Assembly (NCBI GenBank): GCA_016288215.1
Contig: JAEEYQ010000020.1
Span: forward strand, 1 to 46,450
DNA: 46,450 bases
Source of the DNA: Lentisphaeria bacterium
Lineage (GTDB): Bacteria; Verrucomicrobiota; Lentisphaeria; Oligosphaerales; Oligosphaeraceae
Direction: 5' to 3'
The notes beneath the pieces are model-generated. The model ran no database searches. It was not told where the DNA came from and worked only from the letters and a program-made list of their open reading frames with translations. Positions 7,983 to 16,289 of this stretch are shown piece after piece. Positions within the stretch are counted from its first letter, which is position 1, and every line of letters begins with the position of its first letter. The position numbers were made by a program, and so were the translations under genes.

Positions 7983-8815
7983 AGAATCAAATCCTCCAAA
8001 ACGTCCTCAAAGGCCAATCCGTCCGCTTCCGGAAGCCCCAACTCCATGGTTCGGGTCACCGCCTTCGCCACAAAGGCGCTGGCGCGACGGACGGATTCGA
8101 CGAAGGGGATGCCATTGACCGCATCGGCCACAATGACCGAACTGAACACGTCCCCCGTGCCGCAGCGCTCCGTGCCAATCCGCCGCTGAGGCAACAGCGC
8201 CGTGGCCTGACCGGGCTCATGAACAAAATTGATGATGTCGTCTCCTCTGGAAATTCCTGATATGACGATTCTTGCGTTATGATGTCCACTAAGTTCGCCG
8301 CATAGGTCGGCCAGCTCTCCGTCCGTCATCTCTGAATTGTAGGGCCATCCGGCCAGGGCGCAGGCCTCCGTCAGGTTGGGGGTCAGGATGTCCGCCACAT
8401 CCAGAAGGCTTCTCATGGCGTTGGCCAGATCTTGGTTGTAGGTGGCGTAGAGGCGGCCATGGTCGCCCATGACCGGGTCCACGACCACCTGCGTCCTTTC
8501 ATCGTGGAACGCATGCAGAAACCGCTTGACAAAATCCACTTGGGGAATGGAGCCAAGGAAGCCGGTGGCGATGGCGTCGAAGCGCAGCCCCAGCCGACTC
8601 CACTGGCAGATGTAGTCATCCAAATGCTCCGTGTAGTCTGTCCATGCATAACTCGGGTAATCGGTGTGGTTTGTGAAAATGGCCGTGGGCACGGGGCAGC
8701 ATTGGACCCGCAGGGCGGAGAGGATGGGAATGGTGACTGTCAGCGAACAGCGCCCAAAACTGGTGAAATCGTTGATGACCGCCGCCTTCTTCTGCAGATT
8801 GTGGTTCGTTGACAT
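7979..8815 (-). CDS. Pyridoxal/pyridoxamine kinase-like PfkB-family kinase
   Basis: 278 residues from ATG 8815, which has AAGGGG 7 nt upstream. In-frame codons upstream to 8959 cross a promoter-like AT-rich stretch and a terminator and are not coding. The opening AAVINDFTSFGRCSLTVTIP and the acid motif CGTGDVFSSVIV (catalytic Asp in GTGD, about residue 225) are typical of pyridoxine/pyridoxamine kinases. VVDPVMGDHGRLYATY fits the substrate/ATP region. The enzyme would phosphorylate pyridoxal-type B6 vitamers in a salvage pathway, using ATP. Hydroxymethylpyrimidine kinase is the main alternative. The gene is coupled by a 4-nt overlap to the radical SAM gene, which may hint at a PLP or cofactor link. 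Confidence 0.85.
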   Translation of the reverse strand: MSTNHNLQKKAAVINDFTSFGRCSLTVTIPILSALRVQCCPVPTAIFTNHTDYPSYAWTDYTEHLDDYICQWSRLGLRFDAIATGFLGSIPQVDFVKRFLHAFHDERTQVVVDPVMGDHGRLYATYNQDLANAMRSLLDVADILTPNLTEACALAGWPYNSEMTDGELADLCGELSGHHNARIVISGISRGDDIINFVHEPGQATALLPQRRIGTERCGTGDVFSSVIVADAVNGIPFVESVRRASAFVAKAVTRTMELGLPEADGLAFEDVLEDLIL

Positions 8816-8886
8816 GTTGTGTCCCCTTCTGAGGTATGGCGTGGGCGTCTGAGATTTGGTCATGGCACCGTCTGATTCCATTATAT

Positions 8887-8915
8887 ATAATATGGTATAG
8901 ATGGTATAGACGCAA
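8887..8915 (-). promoter_or_regulatory. Candidate promoter of the kinase/radical SAM pair
   Basis: TTGCGT (8915-8910), a 17-nt spacer holding the tandem TATACCATC/TATACCAT, and TATTAT (8892-8887) on the minus strand. A consensus TATAAT at 8885-8880 is an alternative -10 but lacks a good -35. Confidence 0.35.
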
Positions 8916-8954
8916 AAAGGAAAACCGTCATGCACGCCGTGGGGCATGCATGAC
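8914..8954 (-). terminator. Intrinsic terminator after the TRL-like lipoprotein gene
   Basis: GTCATGCA (8954-8947), a 12-nt loop and TGCATGAC (8934-8927) form a perfect stem on the minus strand. GGTTTTCCTTTTT follows. It lies 50 nt after the lipoprotein stop and just before the kinase promoter. Confidence 0.65.
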
Positions 8955-9004
8955 AGCAAGATGTTGAAGGGACAATGGGTATTGGTGCGGCGGGGAGGCG
9001 GCGA

Positions 9005-9316
9005 TTATTCGCCGTAGACCACGCAGCGGTAGGTGCCCAGAAGGCCGAAGACGTTCTCCACTTCCCAATCCACGTGGTGGATGACCGTGATGCCGCCGTT
9101 CTTCGCCGCGGCGTCAATGGAAGCGTCTCCCGTGGCGACCAAACCCAGAACCGAACGGCACTCCGCCTTGCCGACCTTCAGATTGGCGGCTTTGTCGCCA
9201 GACACGGCCACGGGGAGTTTCAGCTGAAGATAGGCAAGACCCTGGGGATAGGGGGTGGCGCAGCCCGTCAGAACGACTGTGGCCAATATCGCGATACCAG
9301 TCAATAACTTCTTCAT
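9005..9316 (-). CDS. TRL-like family lipoprotein
   Basis: 103 residues from ATG 9316, chosen because AAGGA lies 8 nt upstream. The N-terminus is a lipoprotein signal: basic KK, a hydrophobic run, and lipobox VLTGC with acylated Cys19. The mature part carries the hallmark of TRL-like proteins: KVGKAECRSVLGLVATGDAS, AAAKNGG, then HHVDWEVENVFG and YRCVVYGE. Members are small lipoproteins of unknown function, found in spirochaetes and related Gram-negative groups. It has its own terminator downstream and an AT-rich region upstream, so it is probably a single-gene unit. Confidence 0.88.
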   Translation of the reverse strand: MKKLLTGIAILATVVLTGCATPYPQGLAYLQLKLPVAVSGDKAANLKVGKAECRSVLGLVATGDASIDAAAKNGGITVIHHVDWEVENVFGLLGTYRCVVYGE

Positions 9317-9561
9317 GTTGTCCATCCTTTCTACATTGTGGAGTAAACCAAGTTGACTCATGATATATTTCAAACAATTAAATTAATATATTTTCATCGT
9401 GTTCATTTGCCAACTGCAACTATTCAGAATCTGTGGCCAATGAATGCGGCTGCCATGATGGTAATTTGGCCGTTGGACTGTGGAGTCATGGGAGGATGCA
9501 TGGACATCGTGAGAGATTTCGTCATTTGCTCCATTCTTTTGAATTTGATGAGGTTGCAGGA
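9317..9561. other. Divergent intergenic region, no gene seen
   Basis: It separates the leftward TRL-like gene from the rightward V-ATPase operon. The left 90 bp are AT-rich and probably hold the TRL promoter, though no convincing hexamer pair was found. Short frames in the rest have no ribosome binding site or recognisable content. Confidence 0.5.
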
Positions 9562-9589
9562 TTGAGTATGGCCATTTACGGATTATAGT
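9562..9589 (+). promoter_or_regulatory. Promoter of the EIIA/V-ATPase/Usp operon
   Basis: TTGAGT (9562-9567), a 16-nt spacer and TATAGT (9584-9589). Transcription would begin near 9596, directly before the hairpin at 9601-9618, leaving a leader of about 40 nt. The spacer and -10 match those of the tRNA-Pro promoter. Confidence 0.65.
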
Positions 9590-9600
9590 AAACGACAAAA

Positions 9601-9618
9601 GCGCGGCGGTGGCCGCGC
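9601..9618 (+). other. GC hairpin at the extreme 5' end of the V-ATPase operon mRNA
   Basis: GCGCGGC (9601-9607), loop GGTG, GCCGCGC (9612-9618): a perfect 7-bp all-GC stem a few bases after the predicted start site and 17 nt before the first ATG. 5' hairpins of this kind can protect long mRNAs from end-dependent decay; that role is inference. Confidence 0.6.
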
Positions 9619-9635
9619 AGAAACGGACAGAGGCA

Positions 9636-10088
9636 ATGAAACTATCGGAAATACTCAATCCAGGCCTGATTTCCGTGGATCTTCAGTCCACGGAAAAGCC
9701 AGAGCTGTTCGAAGAAATGGTTCAACTGTTTGTGGATGAGAACCTTATCAGCGATGCAGACAAGGCGGTTGATGTCCTTCTGGAGCGGGAGCGGCAGATG
9801 TCCACCGGCGTTTCGCTGAATTTGGCGCTTCCCCACGGCAAGCTGGAGGAAGTCCACGACGTGATCATGGCGTTGGGAATCTCCCGCAAGGGCATCGACT
9901 ATGATTCGCTGGACGGGGAGCCGGTCTATGTGGTCATTGCGATTCTTTCGGAGGCCGGCAATCCGGAGGCCCACATCGGGGCGTTGGTGGAGATCTCCCG
10001 CCTGTTTTCCATTCATGGCTTTTTGAACCGCATTCGGGCCGCGGAGACGCCGGAGCAGGTGCTGGACATCATCCGCAGCGAGGAATAG
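9636..10088 (+). CDS. PTS EIIA domain protein (fructose/mannitol/nitrogen type, PF00359)
   Basis: 150 residues covering a single EIIA type-2 domain. The phosphoacceptor His67 lies in NLALPHGKLEEV, the family's P-H-G-(K/R) motif; TGVSLNLALPHGK and NPEAHIGALVEISRLF match the fold. Such domains take phosphate from HPr and pass it to EIIB, or in EIIA-Ntr type proteins act as regulators. No EIIB, EIIC, HPr or EI is nearby. ATG 9636 follows AGAGG by 2 nt; an in-frame ATG at 9609 lies in the leader hairpin and is unlikely. It is the first gene of the V-ATPase operon, 9 nt before the next gene. This suggests a phosphorylation-dependent control of the ATPase, or of ion and energy balance, rather than sugar uptake. 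That link is inference. Confidence 0.88.
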   Translation: MKLSEILNPGLISVDLQSTEKPELFEEMVQLFVDENLISDADKAVDVLLERERQMSTGVSLNLALPHGKLEEVHDVIMALGISRKGIDYDSLDGEPVYVVIAILSEAGNPEAHIGALVEISRLFSIHGFLNRIRAAETPEQVLDIIRSEE

Positions 10089-10097
10089 GCCATTCCC

Positions 10098-10421
10098 ATG
10101 ATGGAGGAGATTCTCAAGCGAATGATGGCGGCGGAAAAGGAAGCCGCGACGATGGTTCGAGCTGCCCAAAAGGAAGCAGACGCGCAGGTTCTGGAAGCCC
10201 GCCGACAGGCGGCGTCCCTTTTGGCGAACCGAGAGGGCGATATCGAGGCGGCTTGCGCGGAACTGCTGAAAACCCGCGATGATGCGGCCCGCCAGGCGAG
10301 GCAGGCCACGGAAGAAGATTTGGAACATACATTGAATCAACAACTTACGGATTTCAAGGCAAAATTGGAATCTCGAAAACGCGATATTTTGGAGGCGTTG
10401 GCCTACCCCTCCGTGCCATAA
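10098..10421 (+). CDS. V-type ATPase peripheral stalk subunit (H/G-like coiled coil)
   Basis: 107 residues, almost all predicted helix with heptad-like spacing and high Ala/Glu/Arg/Gln content (residues about 4-100). It resembles the subunit H/G (NtpF-type) proteins that pair with subunit E to form the peripheral stalk of V/A-type ATPases. Two ATGs (10098 and 10101) are possible. Sequence alone is low in specificity; the assignment rests on composition, length and position directly before subunit C. It is followed after 2 nt by subunit C. Confidence 0.7.
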   Translation: MMEEILKRMMAAEKEAATMVRAAQKEADAQVLEARRQAASLLANREGDIEAACAELLKTRDDAARQARQATEEDLEHTLNQQLTDFKAKLESRKRDILEALAYPSVP

Positions 10422-10423
10422 AG

Positions 10424-11437
10424 ATGGTTCTTCCAGTCATCCAAACCAGCGACGAGTTTCTCCATGCCCGGTTGCATGGACTGTGGGCGGTGTCTGTCCA
10501 TGGTGAGACCCTTCGGAGCATGACGGGACTGGGGAGCGTGGAGAGTCTGGAGCAGGCGCTGCATCCCTTTGGGGTGACGGTCGCCGACACCTTTCACCGC
10601 GGCCTGCTGATTCGGGAGCTGGAACGACTGGAGCGGGTCAGTCGCTTTCTGGAGGAGGACATGGCGGCGGTCTATCGGGTTGTGGCCTCCCATCTCCAGT
10701 TCCGAAACCTCAAGCTGCTGCTCCATCGCCACTTCTTTCCGGAGCGGAGCCGTCGGCTGGAGCCGCTGGTTGTCCATCACCGCTTTCTGCCGGAGCTGGA
10801 TGTGCCTGCCCTGCTGGAAGCCGCGTCCACCAAAGACTTTCTGGCGGCATTGCCCAAATCACTGCTTCCGCGGATGAAGCCCATCGTGGAGGACATGGAG
10901 AGCTCGGGGGACATCATGGCGGCGGAATGCACCATGGACAAATTGTACTATGACCTGCTTCAGGAGGCCGTTTTCGGCGCCCGCTCCGCCTTCCGCAAGG
11001 CGTTGGAGGGACTGATGCGACAAATGGTCGATACCTTCAACCTGACCATCCTCCTGCGAAACGAACGACATTACGACTACGCCACCTCCCGACTGGAGAA
11101 CCTGTGGGTGGACGGCGGCTCCATGACCGCCGACCTCCTCTCCCGACTAGCGGACATGGACGACCCGACCACCATGCTCTCTCGCCTTCCACGGCCTTAC
11201 CGAGAGTTGTTGCTGCCGCTGCACAGCCAGGAAATCCATGTGAGCGAAAATGCGCTGTTGAACGCAATTTACCATCGGGCCCACGAGATGTTCAAGGCCT
11301 CCCGCAAGGCCTGGGGGGCGCTGGCCGCCTATCCCCTCCTTCTCCACGTGGAGACCATCAATCTGGCCCGCGTCTACGAGGGGATTCGTCTGGCCATGCA
11401 GCCGGAGGCCATCCAAACCATGATGATAGGACTGTGA
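10424..11437 (+). CDS. atpC: V-type ATP synthase subunit C
   Basis: 337 residues, the usual length of the vATP-synt_AC39 family (NtpC/AtpC). It is helical, with typical features such as YRVVASHLQFRNLKLLLHRH in the first half and AYPLLLHVETINLARVYEGI near the C-terminus. Subunit C caps the rotor and connects the central stalk (D/F) to the membrane c-ring in V/A-type enzymes. The start is only 2 nt after the preceding stop, and the gene is followed 3 nt later by subunit I, so translation is likely coupled. Its placement before subunit I differs from the I-K-E-C-F order common in other operons. Confidence 0.85.
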   Translation: MVLPVIQTSDEFLHARLHGLWAVSVHGETLRSMTGLGSVESLEQALHPFGVTVADTFHRGLLIRELERLERVSRFLEEDMAAVYRVVASHLQFRNLKLLLHRHFFPERSRRLEPLVVHHRFLPELDVPALLEAASTKDFLAALPKSLLPRMKPIVEDMESSGDIMAAECTMDKLYYDLLQEAVFGARSAFRKALEGLMRQMVDTFNLTILLRNERHYDYATSRLENLWVDGGSMTADLLSRLADMDDPTTMLSRLPRPYRELLLPLHSQEIHVSENALLNAIYHRAHEMFKASRKAWGALAAYPLLLHVETINLARVYEGIRLAMQPEAIQTMMIGL

Positions 11438-11440
11438 GAC

Positions 11441-13084
11441 ATGTTCAGACCCCTGCCAATGCTCAAAGTCAATGTCCTGCTGCTTAAGCGGCAGGCGGCG
11501 GAGCTGGCGTCCCAGCTGGGGCGGAAGGGCTATGTGCATCTTGTGGACGCGACTCGGCAGACTCAAGAGTCATTGCTGAGGACCTTTGCACAGCCGGAGG
11601 CGGAGCGCAACCTGCAGGCCCTTCAGGCGCTGTGTGTCCAGCTTCACAAGACGTTGGGGCTTTCTCATGACCCCTCCTCCGAGTCCACCGGAGAATTGCT
11701 TCCCCTTGAGAAAATCAGCGAGGGGCTGAAGGGAATTCAGGCTGCGTTGCCGAAGGGCGGCCAACGGCTGTCTCCAGCCCGTCAGGCTGAGCTGGCGGCG
11801 GAGCATGGCCCCGCGTTGGGGAAATGGGCCGAGGCTCTGGACGCTCAGGAAGCCTATCTGCAGGGATGCCGCCAATTCGGCCAGGCCGCCAGCCTTTGCT
11901 GCGTGTCCGGCTGGATTCCAAAGGACAAGCTGGAGGACCTGAAACAGACGGTGGAGCTGTGCACTGGCGGCGCCTGTGTTGTGGAAGTCCTTCATGCAGA
12001 GGAAGATCCAGCTGTTCTATCGGGCAAGGACACCGTTCCGGTCACCTATGGCGACGGCGGCTGGCTGGCGGCCTTCCGCATGCTGGTGACCTCCTATGGG
12101 ACGCCCAGCTACCAAGAGCTGGACCCCACGGCTTTCGTCGCCATCTCCTTCGCGCTGCTGTTCGGCATCATGTTCGGTGACATCGGGCAGGGCGCCGTGT
12201 TGGCGTTGGCCGGATGGTGGCTGCGACGGCGACCGCAAAAGGGGGCGGACACCCTGTGGCGGGACGGCGGCACGATTCTGATTGTCTGCGGCCTTGCGGC
12301 GACGCTCTTTGGCTTCGCCTACGGCAGTTTCTTTGGCTATGAAAATCATCATATTCTTAAACCATTGTGGCTTAATCCATTAGAACAAATGGACATTCCT
12401 CGGCTGCTGTTGACGGCCGTGGGTGTCGGCATTGTGCTGAGCAGCCTGGCCATTCTGTTCAACATCTTCAACCATATTATGAGACAGGACTATTTCGAGG
12501 GTATTTTCAACCGCAACGGCCTTATGGGGCTGCTTTTCTACTGGCTGGCCATCGGAATAGGTGTAACAATCGTGTTGACAGGGCGTTACGCCATTTGGCA
12601 GATTGTGCTTCTCGTGCTTCCGCTGGCGGTGCTGTTTTTGGCGCACCCCCTCCACGAGCTGGTTGGCGCCTCCCATGCCGCCGCGGGGGAGGAGAAGCCC
12701 AGCCTGTTTGCGCTCCTGTTGGAATCCTGCATCGAGCTGATGGAGACCCTGACGGGGTATCTAAGCGGCACGGTGTCCTTCGTCCGCGTGGGGGCCTTCG
12801 CCATCAGCCATGGAGCGCTCTGCCTGGCCGTCTGGTCCATTGTCCAGCTGATCCATCAGGTTTTCGCGGGCCATGGGGCGGTGGGGTTCGTCGTGTCCTG
12901 CATTGTGGTTGTTCTGGGCAACGCCTTGGTCATCGCCTTTGAAGGCATGGTGGCGTTGATTCAGGGCATCCGATTGGAATATTACGAATTGTTCAGCAAA
13001 TATTTCTCCGGTGGCGGCGTGCCCTACGCCCCCTATCGGGCTGGAGCGCCGGCCGCCGAAGCAAACGCATCAAAGGAGACGTGA
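11441..13084 (+). CDS. atpI: V-type ATP synthase subunit I (a-subunit of the membrane sector)
   Basis: 547 residues. The soluble N-terminal half (about 1-215) is helical. The C-terminal half has several membrane segments beginning near FVAISFALLFGIMFGDIGQG. SGTVSFVRVGAFAISHGAL near residues 440-460 carries the conserved Arg that faces the c-ring carboxylates. Subunit I forms the ion half-channels and anchors the peripheral stalk. At 547 residues it is shorter than many homologues (over 600), mainly in the N-terminal domain. The stop overlaps the region before subunit K, whose AAGGAG site lies inside the end of this gene. Confidence 0.92.
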   Translation: MFRPLPMLKVNVLLLKRQAAELASQLGRKGYVHLVDATRQTQESLLRTFAQPEAERNLQALQALCVQLHKTLGLSHDPSSESTGELLPLEKISEGLKGIQAALPKGGQRLSPARQAELAAEHGPALGKWAEALDAQEAYLQGCRQFGQAASLCCVSGWIPKDKLEDLKQTVELCTGGACVVEVLHAEEDPAVLSGKDTVPVTYGDGGWLAAFRMLVTSYGTPSYQELDPTAFVAISFALLFGIMFGDIGQGAVLALAGWWLRRRPQKGADTLWRDGGTILIVCGLAATLFGFAYGSFFGYENHHILKPLWLNPLEQMDIPRLLLTAVGVGIVLSSLAILFNIFNHIMRQDYFEGIFNRNGLMGLLFYWLAIGIGVTIVLTGRYAIWQIVLLVLPLAVLFLAHPLHELVGASHAAAGEEKPSLFALLLESCIELMETLTGYLSGTVSFVRVGAFAISHGALCLAVWSIVQLIHQVFAGHGAVGFVVSCIVVVLGNALVIAFEGMVALIQGIRLEYYELFSKYFSGGGVPYAPYRAGAPAAEANASKET

Positions 13085-13086
13085 CA

Positions 13087-13437
13087 ATGACAGTGGGTTC
13101 CTTCAAGACAATGACGGTTTCCTCCATGATTGGAGTGTTTCTGGTGGGCTTCTTGGGCGCGGGCCTGGCCTGCCTGGCCGGAGATCCGGAGGCGGCGGAG
13201 GAGACGGCGGTGGCGGCGAAAGTCGTTGATCCCGCCTTGTACTACGCCATCGCCATCATCATGGTCGGCGGTAGCCTGGCCGCCAGCTTGGCGGTGGGAA
13301 AAGTCGGCAGCGCGGCCATGGGCGCGGCGGCCGAGAAGCCGGAGATGTTGGGCAAAGCCATTGCGTTCGTGGGACTAGGAGAAGGCATCGCCCTCTTCGG
13401 TTTCCTCATCAGCCTGTTCTTGGTCTTCAAAATCTGA
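13087..13437 (+). CDS. atpK: V-type ATP synthase subunit K (proteolipid c-subunit)
   Basis: 116 residues from ATG 13087, with AAGGAG 8 nt upstream; the GTG at 13081 is too close to that site. An N-terminal hydrophobic segment (about 15-34), which may be a cleaved signal as in some bacterial K subunits, is followed by an acidic linker. Then comes a two-helix hairpin: YYAIAIIMVGGSLAASLAVG and AIAFVGLGEGIALFGFLISL. The Glu in LGEGIALFG is the ion-binding carboxylate. No Gln is visible in the first hairpin helix, which does not favour the Enterococcus-type sodium site, but ion choice remains open. Confidence 0.92.
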   Translation: MTVGSFKTMTVSSMIGVFLVGFLGAGLACLAGDPEAAEETAVAAKVVDPALYYAIAIIMVGGSLAASLAVGKVGSAAMGAAAEKPEMLGKAIAFVGLGEGIALFGFLISLFLVFKI

Positions 13438-13462
13438 CGCCGCCGACGGGAGACCCCGAATC

Positions 13463-13783
13463 ATGGCCTACCATATCATTGGAGACGCGGACACCGTTTT
13501 GGGCTTCCGTTTCGCGGGGGCCACAGGCGAAGTCGTGGAGACGGCCCCCGAGGCCGCCGACGCATTCCGCCGCGCCATCCGTGGCCACAAGACGGACATC
13601 CTTCTGATCACGGCGACGGTGGAAAACATGATTCCCAAAGAGGTTACGGCGCACCGCCTGACGGGTTCCGCCCCCTATCTGGTTGTGGTGGAAGGCGTTT
13701 GGGGCGGCGGAAAACCCCGCCAGAGCCTGGAAGGGCTCATTTCGGAGGCGGTGGGCATCCGCATGGACAAGGACAACCCGTGA
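13463..13783 (+). CDS. atpF: V-type ATP synthase subunit F
   Basis: 106 residues, matching the ATP-synt_F family in length and pattern: IIGDADTVLGFRFAGA at the N-terminus, a central DILLITATVENMIP strand/helix, and GSAPYLVVVEGVWG. Subunit F sits with D in the central rotor stalk. ATG 13463 follows a GGGAGA site. It is followed closely by subunit E. Confidence 0.9.
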   Translation: MAYHIIGDADTVLGFRFAGATGEVVETAPEAADAFRRAIRGHKTDILLITATVENMIPKEVTAHRLTGSAPYLVVVEGVWGGGKPRQSLEGLISEAVGIRMDKDNP

Positions 13784-13806
13784 GGTTCTGCAAGGAGAGG
13801 ATGGAC

Positions 13807-14469
13807 ATGTCAGCACCATCAACACCAACCGTGCCATCAGCGGCGCCGTCATCATCGACGGCGGTGGCAGCGGCGCAGGAGGAGAATCTGCGGGCCGCCC
13901 TCTTCGGAGAGGCGCAGGCGCGGATCGAGACCATTCGCGCCAAAGCCAAGGCGGAGGCGGATCGCATCCTGCAGGAGGCGGAGCGGAATGTGGACACCGT
14001 TCGTCAGCAGCGGCTGGAGGAGGCGGAGCAGAAGGCGGCGCGGCAGCGCGCCAACGTCCAGAAGGAAGCCCAATGGCAGGCGCGGCGGCAGTGGCTGTCC
14101 CGACAGGAGCAGTGCGTGGAGGCCGTTCTGCGGGAGCAGATGGAGCGGGCCTGCGCCGGCGAGGGCATTGACCGAGCCCGTTCTCTGCGGCTGCTGGCCA
14201 TGGAGGCCATGATGGCCATGGGCGAGGAGGACGCTGTCCTGACGATACGGCCGGCGGATCGGGACGTGGTCACGGCGGCGTGGGGTGAGGCGTTGGCCAG
14301 AGAATGCTTTGGCCCAGCCACTTCCGTCAAATTGAAGATTGTGGAGGACGCGTCGGTCGCCGGCGGGCTGATTTTGACCTCCAAAGACGGCATCCGCCAG
14401 TTTGATAATACGTATCCTACTCGGCTAGAACGACTTATGGAACAGCTACTGGACCTGGCGGTGGGTTGA
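13807..14469 (+). CDS. atpE: V-type ATP synthase subunit E (peripheral stalk)
   Basis: About 220 residues. A Ser/Thr/Pro/Ala-rich N-terminal tail (about 1-20) leads to a long coiled coil ([36 protein letters not shown]) and a globular C-terminal domain ending with [20 protein letters not shown], the conserved vATP-synt_E signature. It pairs with the H/G-like subunit encoded at 10098. ATG 13807 lies 9 nt from AAGGAG; the in-frame ATG at 13801 lies only 3 nt from it and is the alternative start. The next gene, subunit A, starts 23 nt downstream. Confidence 0.88.
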   Translation: MSAPSTPTVPSAAPSSSTAVAAAQEENLRAALFGEAQARIETIRAKAKAEADRILQEAERNVDTVRQQRLEEAEQKAARQRANVQKEAQWQARRQWLSRQEQCVEAVLREQMERACAGEGIDRARSLRLLAMEAMMAMGEEDAVLTIRPADRDVVTAAWGEALARECFGPATSVKLKIVEDASVAGGLILTSKDGIRQFDNTYPTRLERLMEQLLDLAVG

Positions 14470-14492
14470 GCAAGGGCCCGGGAGGCGATATC

Positions 14493-16289
14493 ATGTCTGA
14501 AGTGAACAGTGCATCTGAAACCGTCATAGGGCGAATTGTCCGCGTCAACGGCCCGATTGTGGAGGCGGAGGGCATGGGCATGGCGGGCATGCACGATGTG
14601 GTGGAGGTCGGCGACCGTCGGCTCATTGGAGAGATCATCCGCCTGCGGAACGGCGTGGCCACCATCCAGGTCTACGAGAACACCAGCGAGATGCGGCCAG
14701 GGGAGGGAGTCGTCGGCACGGGCCGTCCCCTTTCGGTCTGTCTGGGGCCGGGACTGCTGGGCACCATCTACGATGGCGTCCAACGGCCTTTGGAGCGGAT
14801 TGCCCAAGCCAGTGGCTCCGCCGTCATCCCCCGTGGCATCAAGGTGCCTCCGGTGGACATGGGACGGACGTGGCATTTTGTCCCGTCGGCCACGGTGGGG
14901 GAGCCTTTGGGGCCGGGCCAGGTCTTCGGAACCGTGCAGGAAACCGTGAGCATGGCGCACCGCCTCATGGTTCCGCCGGACATGACCGAAGGGATGCTGA
15001 CCGACTTGCTCCCCGAAGGCGACTATGGCGGCGACACGGCCCTTGGCCATGTGACCACGGCGGCGGGAGCCGTCCAGCTGTTGGGCTTCTACCATTATTG
15101 GCCCGTGCGCCGTCCCCGTCCGGTCCGTGCGCGACTTCCTTTGGAACAGCCTCTGCTGACGGGACTTCGGGTTATTGACACCTTTTTTCCCCTGCCCAAA
15201 GGGGGCGCCGCCGCCATTCCCGGCGGCTTCGGAACCGGCAAGACCATGACCCAGCAGGCGCTGGCCAAATGGAGCGACGCCCAAATCATCGTCTACATCG
15301 GCTGCGGCGAGCGAGGCAACGAGATGACGGAGGTGCTGCGGGAGTTCCCCGAACTGACGGACCCCCGCAACGGCCGCTCCCTCATGGAACGCACCATACT
15401 CATCGCCAACACGTCCAACATGCCCGTGGCCGCCCGCGAGGTCAGCATCTATACGGGCATCACCATGGCGGAATACTACCGCGACATGGGCTACGATGTG
15501 GCCATCATGGCGGATTCCACATCCCGTTGGGCGGAGGCCCTTCGCGAACTCTCGGGCCGATTGGAGGAAATGCCTGTGGATGAAGGATTTCCAGCATATC
15601 TTCCCGCCCGTTTGGCCGGATTCTACGAGCGGGCAGGCCATGTGACGGCTCTTGGGGGCGGACAGGGTTCGGTCTCCATCATCGGAGCGGTGTCTCCCCC
15701 CGGCGGCGACTTCTCCGAACCGGTCACCCAGCACACCAGCCGCTTCATCCGCTGCTTTTGGGCTCTGGACAGGGACTTGGCCAACGCGCGCCACTATCCC
15801 GCCATCAGCTGGAAGAGCAGCTACAGCGAATATCTTCCCGACATGGGGACTTGGTGGACGCAGAGGGATGCGGAATGGCTTCATGACCGCAGCACGCTCA
15901 TGGGCATCCTGCAGGAGGAGAGCAGCTTGCAGCGCATCGCCAAACTGGTGGGGAATGACGCCCTGCCGGACTCCCAGCAGCTTATCCTCCATGTGGCCGA
16001 AATAATCAAAAACGCCTTTCTGCAACAGAACTCCTTCGACGCCACGGACATGTACTGCTCTCCAGAGAAACAGGTCTGGATGCTGCGGCTTCTGGCCGGA
16101 CTGGCCCGCCGCGCCATGGCTTTGATCCGCAACGGCTGCGTGCTCAGCGACATTGAGCGGATGGACGGCATGGAGCGCCTCATGCGCATGAAGAGTGAAA
16201 TCGCCAACGGAGACAGCCAGGGGATGGCCGCTTTGGAACAGCAGGTCAATGACGGTCTGGAGCGGCTGGAAAGGAGCCTGAGCCGATGA
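14493..16289 (+). CDS. atpA: V-type ATP synthase catalytic subunit A
   Basis: 598 residues, the normal length. Features in order: N-terminal beta-barrel ([16 protein letters not shown]), the non-homologous region, the Walker A loop GGFGTGKT with Lys250, CGERGNEM (catalytic Glu region), Walker B-like [17 protein letters not shown], and [12 protein letters not shown] near residues 405-417. It hydrolyses or makes ATP in the A3B3 headpiece. ATG 14493 has GGAGG 7 nt upstream; a TTG at 14466 would overlap subunit E and has no site. Its stop overlaps the start of subunit B by 4 nt. Confidence 0.97.
   Translation: MSEVNSASETVIGRIVRVNGPIVEAEGMGMAGMHDVVEVGDRRLIGEIIRLRNGVATIQVYENTSEMRPGEGVVGTGRPLSVCLGPGLLGTIYDGVQRPLERIAQASGSAVIPRGIKVPPVDMGRTWHFVPSATVGEPLGPGQVFGTVQETVSMAHRLMVPPDMTEGMLTDLLPEGDYGGDTALGHVTTAAGAVQLLGFYHYWPVRRPRPVRARLPLEQPLLTGLRVIDTFFPLPKGGAAAIPGGFGTGKTMTQQALAKWSDAQIIVYIGCGERGNEMTEVLREFPELTDPRNGRSLMERTILIANTSNMPVAAREVSIYTGITMAEYYRDMGYDVAIMADSTSRWAEALRELSGRLEEMPVDEGFPAYLPARLAGFYERAGHVTALGGGQGSVSIIGAVSPPGGDFSEPVTQHTSRFIRCFWALDRDLANARHYPAISWKSSYSEYLPDMGTWWTQRDAEWLHDRSTLMGILQEESSLQRIAKLVGNDALPDSQQLILHVAEIIKNAFLQQNSFDATDMYCSPEKQVWMLRLLAGLARRAMALIRNGCVLSDIERMDGMERLMRMKSEIANGDSQGMAALEQQVNDGLERLERSLSR

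Noticed and set aside
9353..9565. Short plus-strand frame in the gap before the V-ATPase operon
   Set aside because: No ribosome binding site, odd composition, and it overlaps the -35 of the operon promoter.
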